Source: Nocardia takedensis NBRC 100417 (GTDB taxonomy: Bacteria; Actinomycetota; Actinomycetes; Mycobacteriales; Mycobacteriaceae). Taken from it: DNA of 64,000 nt. Location of the stretch: the NCBI RefSeq assembly GCF_000308695.1, contig NZ_BAGG01000266.1:1-64000 (forward strand), written 5' to 3'. The position numbers and the translations under genes were made by a program. Positions 55,918 to 62,441 of the stretch are shown one piece after another. The notes beneath the pieces are model-generated. The model saw only the letters and a list, made by a program, of their open reading frames with translations, ran no database searches and was not told where the DNA came from. How positions within the stretch are numbered: the stretch's first letter is position 1; each line of letters begins with the position of its first letter.

Positions 55918-56778
55918 TCAGCGGTCGGTGATGGTCTCTGTTGACCAGGGTGCCGGGAGGGGCCCGCGGTGGGTCAGGTGCCGGTCCAGTCCGCTCACCA
56001 ACCTGAGAGCTTGGTACTGGACGTAGTCAGGGTCCTGGCCGGGGGAGGCGGGGCAGAACGGTCGTTGCTGGGCGTGGTCGATCAGACTGCGGATCCGAGC
56101 AAGGGTGGCGGTTGGCGCGACCCGTGGAGCTGCCCACACGCGTGCGCTGATCTGGAAACGCAACTGCTGTGTGCTCGTTGTGTGGACAGTGGTAGCGCGG
56201 TGGCGGCTGCCGACGAAGGTCAACTCGGCGGAGTCGATTACGGTGTCCGCGGTGGTCCTGGTGGCGTAGTAGTGCACGGTGCCGTCATCAGACAACTCGA
56301 AACCAGTGGCGGTGCGCGGCGATGGCGTGATGAAGCGTTCGTGGTGGTCTTCGGGGACCCCGAACCATCCGTGGTCGTCTTCCGCCAGGCGAGCGAGCAC
56401 GCCGTCCGCGAACTCCACGACATCGCCACACAGCGGCTGCGTGACCTCTACCTCCAGTAGCTTTCGGGCCTCGCGGATGTTGTGCATCCGGGCCCAGTCG
56501 GTGGGAGACCACGTGGTGTGGTTGTGCGGGGCGGGTGTTATGACCACTTCCGGGGCGACGGCGGAAACAGTCCGGCAGATCGGATCGTAGGTGTTGCTGT
56601 CGAGGATGAGAGTGCAGCGCTGGCAGCAGTACAGTCCGGTCCACACGTCGGTGGTCAACTGGACGTCGACGCCTTCGACGTTGCACTGCTGGAATCCGTC
56701 GGTGTCAGGGGAGTTTCCGCATCGACACGTCCAGTCGTCGACGGCCGGTGCCTCGATTCGAATGATGTTGTTGTTCAT
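55918..56778 (-). CDS. zinc-ribbon protein of phage/plasmid type
   Basis: 286 residues from ATG 56778, which has AAGGAA upstream; the frame is open further upstream, but those codons look non-coding. The N-terminal 60 residues carry a cysteine pattern WTCRCGNSPDTDGFQQC ... GLYCCQRC, expected to bind zinc. This short module recurs at the N-terminus of uncharacterised actinophage and plasmid proteins. The remainder alternates strands and helices (FADGVLARLAEDDHGWFG, then FELSDDGTVHYYATRT), with an acidic surface and no catalytic motif. A strong hairpin lies between this gene and the one upstream, suggesting its own promoter. Confidence 0.72.
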   Translation of the reverse strand: MNNNIIRIEAPAVDDWTCRCGNSPDTDGFQQCNVEGVDVQLTTDVWTGLYCCQRCTLILDSNTYDPICRTVSAVAPEVVITPAPHNHTTWSPTDWARMHNIREARKLLEVEVTQPLCGDVVEFADGVLARLAEDDHGWFGVPEDHHERFITPSPRTATGFELSDDGTVHYYATRTTADTVIDSAELTFVGSRHRATTVHTTSTQQLRFQISARVWAAPRVAPTATLARIRSLIDHAQQRPFCPASPGQDPDYVQYQALRLVSGLDRHLTHRGPLPAPWSTETITDR

Positions 56779-56832
56779 GGTGGTTGGCTGTTCCTTCACG
56801 GCCGGATGGGATCGTTGATTTCGTGATGCGAT

Positions 56833-56884
56833 GATTGCCCCGACTTCGGCGGCTGCGGGGCGCGCCGCCGAAGTCGGGGCAATC
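56833..56884 (-). terminator. 21-bp perfect-stem hairpin between minus-strand genes
   Basis: Two perfect 21-base arms (56833-56853 and 56864-56884; the left arm begins GATTGCCCCGAC) flank a ten-base GC-rich loop. It starts two bases after the stop of the upstream minus-strand gene and ends 55 bases before the next ATG, an ideal terminator position. No T-run follows on the minus strand. Confidence 0.65.
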
Positions 56885-56885
56885 G

Positions 56886-57359
56886 TCAGCGACGGTGATG
56901 CCAGAGTTGGACCGCGCGGGGCGCTGGATACTCGAGCTCGACGGACATCGTTCGTATCCATTGGCAATTGACGGTGTCCACGATCAGACCTGCGAATCGG
57001 ACTGCCGTGAAGTGGACGCGCTGGTGCGCGTCGACTGTGACCGTTTCGAGGTGGACGCCGGGGTGGTTCATCGTTCTGTCGGGGTCGGCGTCGTGTAATG
57101 GGGTGAGGACCGCGACCACGGGCGTGGCGTCATCGGTCGGCGGGGTCACACACCACTCGGCCACTGCGGAGAACTCGGGGGCAGGCATGGTGCGGTCGAC
57201 GAGGCCGATGAGGGTGACATGGGTCGGGGGCACTGTCGGGGCGGGGACGTCGGCGACGGTCCGGTAGACGGGCAACCGCAACCCAGTGACGAAGTGATCG
57301 CGGGTGGCGGGGGATGGCACGCTGCCCGAGATGTGATCGGTGCGTGAGTGATGCTTCAA
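56886..57359 (-). CDS. hypothetical protein
   Basis: A 157-codon frame from TTG 57359; GTG 57320 is an alternative start, and neither has a strong ribosome site. From about residue 20 it looks like a compact beta-rich protein (LRLPVYRTVADVPAPTVPPT, HVTLIGLVDRT, ATPVVAVLTPLHDAD, HLETVTVDAHQRVHFTAVRF). It ends exactly at the large hairpin. No family is recognised. It belongs to the series of small minus-strand genes that resemble phage or plasmid accessory genes. Confidence 0.55.
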   Translation of the reverse strand: MKHHSRTDHISGSVPSPATRDHFVTGLRLPVYRTVADVPAPTVPPTHVTLIGLVDRTMPAPEFSAVAEWCVTPPTDDATPVVAVLTPLHDADPDRTMNHPGVHLETVTVDAHQRVHFTAVRFAGLIVDTVNCQWIRTMSVELEYPAPRAVQLWHHRR

Positions 57360-57530
57360 GAGTTCGGTGCTCCATTGGAGAGGCTAATCGGCCTGGGGCC
57401 GGGCCGGCCTGGGTGAGCGGATACGATTCTGGGCGGGGAACCGGGCAGTCGCTAGCTGTCCGGTCCCTCATCCCGGCTTGGTGAGGGTTGGGTACTCGGT
57501 GGACTTCGCGCTCGGCGGTGTTTCACCGGC

Positions 57531-57731
57531 TCATCCGGTGACCACGTTGACCGGGTAGAGGCATGTACCTGATCCGGCGACCAAGCCGATCTGCCAGTGC
57601 CACTTTGCCCATGTCGGGCAGGCCGTCTTCCAGTTTTCGACCGTGCTGGGCATGAGGTCGTGGACTGTTCCGGCGTACTGGTGTCGGTAGTCGTCATGGA
57701 ATTCGTCGAGGGTGATGATCTTCACGGCCAT
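57531..57731 (-). CDS. small hypothetical protein with strong ribosome site
   Basis: A 66-residue protein starting MAVKIITLDEFHDDYRHQYA and ending in a Trp/Gly-rich part (WKTACPTWAKWHWQIGLVAG). The ATG follows AGGAGGA at ideal spacing, the best ribosome site in this part of the window, which supports real expression. Function unknown. Confidence 0.65.
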   Translation of the reverse strand: MAVKIITLDEFHDDYRHQYAGTVHDLMPSTVENWKTACPTWAKWHWQIGLVAGSGTCLYPVNVVTG

Positions 57732-57861
57732 CGTTCTTCCTCCTGACATGGGCGGCGCGTTCGTGCGGCTTCTGGCTGCTGTCGCATCGGTTGGTCCGTG
57801 CGTGATGTGGCTACGGCCGGACGTGGCCGACGCGTTGTTCACCGGGGCAGTTCCGAAGTCC

Positions 57862-58251
57862 TCAGTGGGTGTAGTGGTCGGAGGAGGGATCGAAGTGGGC
57901 GAGGATGGCCGCCTCTGCGGCGTCGAAGCGCTGCCGGAGGACGATGAGCGACCGGGTCGTGAGCGCGGCGAGTTGCGTGGCGCTGAATCGTGGAGCGTCC
58001 TCGGTGAGAATCACCACGCCCGAGCCGGGACACAAGTCCGTGTAGTCGTGTTCGGTCCCGCCGTTACGGTGCTGTTCGACCCGGCTGTTGAGTCGGGCGA
58101 TATAGCCGGCGCGGCTGATGTGGTGGATGGCGAGTGCGGCTTGGTGCCTGCGTTTCTCTGTGGCGGAATTGATGTTCCAGGCCAAGGTGATTGACCGGCG
58201 TTGTGAGGTTCGGAGCGGTGGCCGGTGGGGAGTGGGGCAGGAGTGGTTCAT
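57862..58251 (-). CDS. hypothetical protein, shorter member of a tandem paralogue pair
   Basis: 129 residues. The ATG overlaps the stop of the upstream gene (ATGA). The C-terminal part (LRQRFDAAEAAILAHFDP, then SSDHYTH) matches the upstream product (VQRRFDDGDPVIRSYFDP, then ASDRH). It therefore shares a terminal module of about 45 residues with it. The middle (GYIARLNSRVEQHRNGGTEHDYT) is polar, and no domain is known. Together the two look like a diverged duplication. Confidence 0.58.
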   Translation of the reverse strand: MNHSCPTPHRPPLRTSQRRSITLAWNINSATEKRRHQAALAIHHISRAGYIARLNSRVEQHRNGGTEHDYTDLCPGSGVVILTEDAPRFSATQLAALTTRSLIVLRQRFDAAEAAILAHFDPSSDHYTH

Positions 58252-58730
58252 CGAGAACCGTTGGGGTGTCGACGGAGTAGGGGTTGCGCGGGCTGCCTCG
58301 CTGGGGGCTCGGTGTCACGACGGTGTCTGTCTGAGGCGGGGTCGAAATAGGATCGGATGACCGGGTCGCCGTCATCGAAGCGGCGCTGTACCTCAGCGAG
58401 CGACATGGTGAACAGGTTGTTCAGAGTTCCGCGGTGAAAACGGGTCTTGCCGTCGACCTCGTTGAGAATGGTGGAAGGGAGCGGTCCGCCGTCGATGACG
58501 GTCCGGCTGTGATCACCCTCGCGCCGGACAGCACCCACGCTCAAGTGGACCCAATAGCTGGCTCCGGTGAAGAGCACGACGAGTGTTGTCTGCGCTCGGA
58601 ATCCCTCGTGATCAGGCTCGCCGACGTCCCATATTCCCGCAATCGACTGGAATGCGTTCTCGATCCGGGGTTGGACGTGGGGGCCGTGCGGAGGTTCGGT
58701 ATGAGCGGTGTGGAGCGGTGGTGTTGTCAT
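58248..58730 (-). CDS. hypothetical protein, longer member of a tandem paralogue pair
   Basis: 160 residues from ATG 58730; a GTG five codons earlier is an alternative. The body has beta-strand character (TTLVVLFTGASYWVHLSVG), then the paralogous module (LNNLFTMSLAEVQRRFDDGD ... YFDPASDR) and a basic tail. It is first in its cluster, about 120 bases downstream of the proposed promoter at 58857-58885. Its leader has no Shine-Dalgarno but contains an anti-Shine-Dalgarno-like stretch. Function unknown. Confidence 0.65.
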   Translation of the reverse strand: MTTPPLHTAHTEPPHGPHVQPRIENAFQSIAGIWDVGEPDHEGFRAQTTLVVLFTGASYWVHLSVGAVRREGDHSRTVIDGGPLPSTILNEVDGKTRFHRGTLNNLFTMSLAEVQRRFDDGDPVIRSYFDPASDRHRRDTEPPARQPAQPLLRRHPNGSR

Positions 58731-58856
58731 GGTGAGTTTCACGTTTCTGGTAGAAGGAGGTGAATCGAGGGAGTCGTTCGGAGCGGTCGCACCGCGTAGC
58801 TCGTGTTCGTGTTGATGGCAGGGCAATTCGGGCGATGTAGATCCGAGAGCAAAGTC

Positions 58857-58888
58857 AATATACATAATTCACATACTTCACACAAAGT
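58857..58888 (-). promoter_or_regulatory. promoter with shared 18-bp motif
   Basis: On the minus strand, TTGTGT (plus 58880-58885), a 17-base spacer and TATATT (plus 58857-58862) form a good sigma-70-like promoter for the cluster starting at 58730. It overlaps the motif ACTTTGTGTGAAGTATGT (plus 58871-58888), which recurs with one change upstream of the gene at 60995. Confidence 0.45.
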
Positions 58889-59009
58889 GCCACGTAGGGC
58901 GGTGGCCGGCGCGTGTGTATCCCCGGCGGTGGCGGTTCGGTACGCCGGGCGGAGGCTGAGGTGGGGGCGGCGCGGAGTGCGGCGCGACGGAGGGCGCATG
59001 CGAATTGCG

Positions 59010-59015
59010 TATAAT
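59010..59015 (+). promoter_or_regulatory. TATAAT -10 box, probable leaderless promoter
   Basis: A perfect TATAAT sits so that the expected transcription start (about seven bases on, at 59022-59023) falls on an in-frame GTG at 59023. No convincing -35 is visible. No ribosome site precedes any in-frame start, consistent with a leaderless mRNA. Confidence 0.42.
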
Positions 59016-59022
59016 GCGGCCG

Positions 59023-59367
59023 GTGCAATCATTCCCGGTGAGCACCGTGCAGAGCGGATTCGCCAACGTGCTCTTGGCCGTGCAGCGAGACGGAACGGCA
59101 GTCCTGACTTACCACGACCGCGACGATGAGGCCGTTCTGGTGATCCGATCCGAGCTCTGGCACGAGACGCGAGAAGCGTATCCGGTGGACGAGGGCAAGA
59201 TCATGGAGCCGCTCGCCATCGCCGACGCCCGCGCTGTCTTCGCTCGCGTCCGTGAGCATGTGGTGTACGACGGATACCACGCGCCCATCACGCGCCACCG
59301 TCGAGAACACGCGGTCGTGGTGCCGTTGGGCTGGGCGCGACAAGCCCGCCTGGTCCAGTGGCCGTAG
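59023..59367 (+). CDS. tandem Phd/YefM-like antitoxin-type protein
   Basis: About 114 residues from GTG 59023 (ATG 59014 and GTG 59038 are alternatives). Two halves each resemble the Phd/YefM antitoxin fold. The first reads VSTVQSGFANVLLAVQRDG ... VLTYHDRDDEAVLVI, and the second PLAIADARAVFARVREHVVY ... ITRHRREHAVVVPL. Phd domains bind DNA as dimers, so a tandem copy could be a built-in dimer. No RelE/ParE/Doc-type toxin is recognisable next to it, although a 45-codon frame with a strong ribosome site follows. It is divergent from the cluster starting at 58730 and may regulate the shared region. Confidence 0.65.
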   Translation: MQSFPVSTVQSGFANVLLAVQRDGTAVLTYHDRDDEAVLVIRSELWHETREAYPVDEGKIMEPLAIADARAVFARVREHVVYDGYHAPITRHRREHAVVVPLGWARQARLVQWP

Positions 59368-59419
59368 GTGTCAGGTGCTGACCAACACTTTCGGCCTGGA
59401 TGCCAGGAAGGAGGGCTCG

Positions 59420-59557
59420 GTGTCCGCTCGCCAACAACTGAATCGGGCAGCGCAGATCGCGGGACTGCGCGTGCCCTACAGATGCATGAGTTCGGGCCTG
59501 GAAGAGGATTCGCGAGCCCAGGACAGGATCTCGCCGAGGTTGTGGTCAGGTGCGTAG
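59420..59557 (+). CDS. possible small ORF with strong ribosome site
   Basis: A 45-codon frame starting GTG 59420, preceded by AGGAAGGAGGG (59405-59415) at good spacing, and 52 bases after the tandem-Phd stop. The product begins MSARQQLNRAAQIAGLRVPY. Its end overlaps the 3' end of the minus-strand DpdA-like gene. It could be a small partner of the Phd-like protein or a truncated gene. Confidence 0.28.
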   Translation: MSARQQLNRAAQIAGLRVPYRCMSSGLEEDSRAQDRISPRLWSGA

Positions 59558-60114
59558 ACCAGGTGGGTGCCGTCGACGGAGTGGCAGCCGATTGCTCTCG
59601 CGTAGTTGTAGCGCCTGGCCGAATTCACCCGTCCCATATGGACCCACAACCCCAGACCGGAAGCGACCGCGGCGAGCTTCGCGGCGTGCGGGCCGAGCTT
59701 CCATTCCGTGTCTCCCGCTAGGAACAGGCAGTCGATCTCGTCCCATGGGTGCCAGGCGTCGAGCTCCATGAAGTTCTGCGCGGCGAATGCGGCGGGGAAC
59801 CCCAAATCCCTTATTCGACTCAGCATGTCCCGCGATCGTGACAGGGTTCCGAGGTGGTCCCCGACGACGTCGGGGGCCACGACGAACAAGCAGCGCTCCG
59901 CGTGGGGTTGCAGCGTCTTAAGCCACGCCAGATACTGCCGGTCGCCTGGATATGTTCCGGTATAGATTCCATTGTCGACACAGAACGCCGGATAGGACTC
60001 CTCGACCCGGTTGCCCTGGGCTGGGGTGACGATCATGCCCAGCGCCCCGGCCCGGATGAAAGCGCGCGTCTCCGCGGTTGACGGCGGGGTGCAGTAGAGA
60101 GGCGCGTCGTGCAT
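59476..60114 (-). CDS. DpdA/TGT-like protein (possible deazaguanine DNA-modification enzyme)
   Basis: A 212-residue protein with features I associate with short phage DpdA-type relatives of tRNA-guanine transglycosylase. Visible are an N-terminal LYCTPPSTAETRAFIRAGALG, a VVAPDVVGDHLGTL strand-loop, FPAAFAAQNFME, the DCLFLAGDTEWKLGP core, and the conserved end WVHMGRVNSARRYNYARAIG then CHSVDGTHL and APDHNLGEIL. Aspartates in the PDVVGD and SVDGT loops would be catalytic candidates in a TIM-barrel of this family. It is shorter than full TGT or DpdA and lacks an obvious zinc site. No queuosine or deazaguanine synthesis genes are in the window. The family call is by memory of its sequence pattern. 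Confidence 0.62.
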   Translation of the reverse strand: MHDAPLYCTPPSTAETRAFIRAGALGMIVTPAQGNRVEESYPAFCVDNGIYTGTYPGDRQYLAWLKTLQPHAERCLFVVAPDVVGDHLGTLSRSRDMLSRIRDLGFPAAFAAQNFMELDAWHPWDEIDCLFLAGDTEWKLGPHAAKLAAVASGLGLWVHMGRVNSARRYNYARAIGCHSVDGTHLVYAPDHNLGEILSWARESSSRPELMHL

Positions 60115-60371
60115 GGCTCGGAACTTTCATACGGGAGAGTGGGGACGTTGAGGGGCTGGGGCGTCGACCTGGCCGATGTGCTGACCGCTGCGGGGAAACG
60201 ATCACGCCTCCCCGCAGCGCCGACGCCGACGTGCTCCGGATTCTGGACGATCGGCCAGAAGTGCGTTACTCGAAGTCCGGATGCGGTCGGGCACCTTGCA
60301 TGTCGAACGAGAATGAGCCCCTCCCGTCGAGGGTGAGGCAGGACCGGGCCGTGCGGCCCTCGGTGGATGGC

Positions 60372-60995
60372 CTACGCGGTGGGTGCCGCGCGGGCCGTGA
60401 AATAGCGGGCCAACGCGAATGCCGCGTCGATCTGCGGGCCAGGGAATCCCTCGTACTTCCAAGTATCCCGGCTCAAGTCGAGACTCTCCGCGAGTCGGGT
60501 GGCTTCGACTTTCAAAGTCGCGTAGTCGCGGTCCTGTGTGCCAGCGCCCCACCGCGCCAACCCGGGGTAGTCGGCGTTCCCCCAAGCCCGTGCGATGGCA
60601 CGGGAGTGAAGCTCCGACATCGACGTTTCGCCGTCTTCGTCGTCGGACAGGAGCAGCACTGCCAGTTCGTACCGGTACCGCCACAGTTGCTCGGGATCGA
60701 CTTCCAGCCAATAGCATTCGGTCCACGGCACCATGTCCGTGCCGCATTCCTGGCACCGCGCCTGATGTGGATCTGTGGAGTCGACCATGGTCGCGCAGTC
60801 GGGATCGGGACAGTACAGCAGGCACGTCAGGCGGGTGCATGAGCCAGGTTCTCCTGTGGACTTCGTGGCTGCGTCGCTCTCGATGACGATGCCGGCTCGC
60901 CTCGGGTGGTGGGGCGAGGCGTCGGGGACGTGGCGATGCCTGTACCGCGCTTGGAAGGACGGTGAACATTCGCCGGTGAAGTGAAAGAACAACAA
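60372..60995 (-). CDS. hypothetical zinc-binding protein
   Basis: About 207 codons from TTG 60995; there is no ATG or GTG in frame before the conserved part, so the start is uncertain. Residues about 58-85 hold a four-cysteine zinc-ribbon pattern (CLLYCPDPDC ... CQEC). The rest is helical and Trp/Tyr rich (WTECYWLEVDPEQLWRYRYEL, then MSELHSRAIARAWGN, then RDTWKYEGFP). No family is recognised. A good promoter lies about 75 bases upstream. The gene is 257 bases from the DpdA-like gene on the same strand. Confidence 0.6.
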   Translation of the reverse strand: MLFFHFTGECSPSFQARYRHRHVPDASPHHPRRAGIVIESDAATKSTGEPGSCTRLTCLLYCPDPDCATMVDSTDPHQARCQECGTDMVPWTECYWLEVDPEQLWRYRYELAVLLLSDDEDGETSMSELHSRAIARAWGNADYPGLARWGAGTQDRDYATLKVEATRLAESLDLSRDTWKYEGFPGPQIDAAFALARYFTARAAPTA

Positions 60996-61069
60996 TGGAT
61001 TCTCGCTTTGGCGTGTATGCCCAAGAGGTGGGCGGTGTGAGGTGGAGGATTGGCGGTGAGCTCGATATA

Positions 61070-61098
61070 TTTATACATACTTCACAGAAAGTTTGCAA
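61070..61098 (-). promoter_or_regulatory. sigma-70-like promoter with shared 18-bp motif
   Basis: On the minus strand, TTGCAA (plus 61093-61098), exactly 17 bases, then TATAAA (plus 61070-61075). The spacer is occupied by ACTTTCTGTGAAGTATGT (plus 61075-61092), which differs by one base from the motif at 58871-58888. It would drive the gene starting at 60995. Confidence 0.55.
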
Positions 61099-61574
61099 CA
61101 TCGAGGCGCCTGTACCTGATTGGGAAGATGTTGAGTACGGATGGAATATAAAAATGGTTGTATCAGTCAGTTGTCGGGTGAGCCTGTAATGACTGCGGCC
61201 TCGCGTGCGTTAATCCGCATACGCGTATTTGGGGCGAGAGTGTTGTGATTGATGTGTCTCGGTGACTCTTCCTGGTCGTGGGGGCCTGCTCGCCTGTGGA
61301 CTTCCGGTCCCTCGCGTCGTGCGGCGGAACTAGCACTCGTCGGTGTCGTGGCATTCAGTGACTGCCCCAACGCCTTCGGGTATCTCGTTGGTGGCATCGC
61401 CGCATCTCTTCGGATCGTGTTGGCTTGGCGGAAGTCGCCGACGGCTCGCCTGAACTCTGGAGACTCTCCCTCGCAATACTGCGGGGCTGCATCGGTGACA
61501 ACAGAAGTGCCGTCACCGAACTATCCACGAGCGTGGATCAAGCACGTCTAGCAGCGGCGCGTGATCGGCTGCGG

Positions 61575-61604
61575 CCGTCACAGCATTTGCCGTCACAGCA
61601 TTTG
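61575..61604. repeat. tandem 15-base direct repeat
   Basis: Two exact adjacent copies of CCGTCACAGCATTTG. With only two copies it is too short for an iteron array and may be a slippage product. Confidence 0.7.
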
Positions 61605-61789
61605 GGAGTGGCGCCCTGCCGTCGAGGGCGTGTGGCTCCAGCAGGGCTCCAAGCCAAGTTCGAGGAGTCGTCGGCGAATCGTGTGGATCGACAACGAGTC
61701 GATCCTGACGGCGGCTGAGCATTCGCGAGCCGCCGTGGGGATGCCCGTGGAGCGCTTCGATCTGGAATGCGGCGCGCGCGGTCGTGCGC

Positions 61790-61823
61790 GGCTCGGGCCG
61801 AGCCCGCGCGCAACGCGCGCGGG
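61790..61823. repeat. overlapping GC-rich hairpins
   Basis: GGCTCGG-g-CCGAGCC (61790-61804) is followed directly by CCCGCGCGC-aac-GCGCGCGGG (61803-61823), both perfect. The pair sits in a non-coding stretch about 620 bases after the DUF89 gene's 3' end and could terminate that transcript or be a structured site. Confidence 0.55.
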
Positions 61824-62441
61824 TCGGTCACCTCGTGATCTCCGTTGGAATGCTGAGCGTGGGGCTGACTCGCCGGTCTCTCACCGGATCTACTTTGTTG
61901 TGCGCGAAGAAGGGGGCGAGGTGCGCGCGAACCGGTGTGGTGATGCGCGATGTAAACCCACCGATCAGCGGCCTATGCGACGTGTTTGGAGGTCGGTTGG
62001 ACGGTTGCCGACGGGTGTGCGCGCGGCGACCGGGGTAGTGCGCACACCCGGGTTGCCATGGCGTTTTGAGCGTGCGCGAGTGGAGGGTTGCCATGCTGCG
62101 GGCCGTCGTCCTTGTAATCGTTGTAGTTTCAAGCTGGCGGTCTTGTTTGCGCGCGGTGGTGATCGCGGCGCGCGCGAGTTGTTACTTGGTGCGCGTGGTG
62201 GCTCTCGCCGGTTGCGCGGGCCGCGCGCGGCGTAGGCGAGTGCGCTGCGGTGAGCGTGTCGTGCGGCCGGATGCCTATGTCCGCTCGCGCGCACCCCCTC
62301 TCGGCCGGGCGGGTACTCCGCGCGGAGGTTCTGCTCTGTTCGAGGTCGCGAAGGGGGTGGTCTTGATGTCGGTTGGTACCCCGTACCGTGAGGATGGCGC
62401 CACGCAGACTCTCCATTCCGGAGCTCTGGGCCCAACGTCAC

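Larger units (their letters stand above)
61100..62441. other. 1.3-kb stretch without a convincing gene
   Basis: Frames here are Arg/Ser/Pro-rich, lack ribosome sites and resemble no family. The first 100 bases are AT-rich leader. A short minus-strand frame ending at 61167 has a protein-like end (MRINAREAAVITGS) and may be a remnant. The stretch contains a tandem 15-base repeat and a hairpin cluster, so a replication or transfer origin, or decayed genes, are possible. I see no iteron array. Confidence 0.4.

Noticed and set aside
58752..58770. Plus-strand ribosome site AAGGAGGTGA
   Set aside because: No ATG, GTG or TTG follows at usable spacing; any frame ends within a few codons.
60115..60371. 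Plus-strand coding frame between the DpdA-like and zinc-binding genes
   Set aside because: It is a frame shadow extending under the neighbouring minus-strand genes, with no ribosome site.
61561..62235. 224-codon plus-strand frame
   Set aside because: Arg/Gly-rich with no ribosome site or domain, and it passes through the hairpin cluster.
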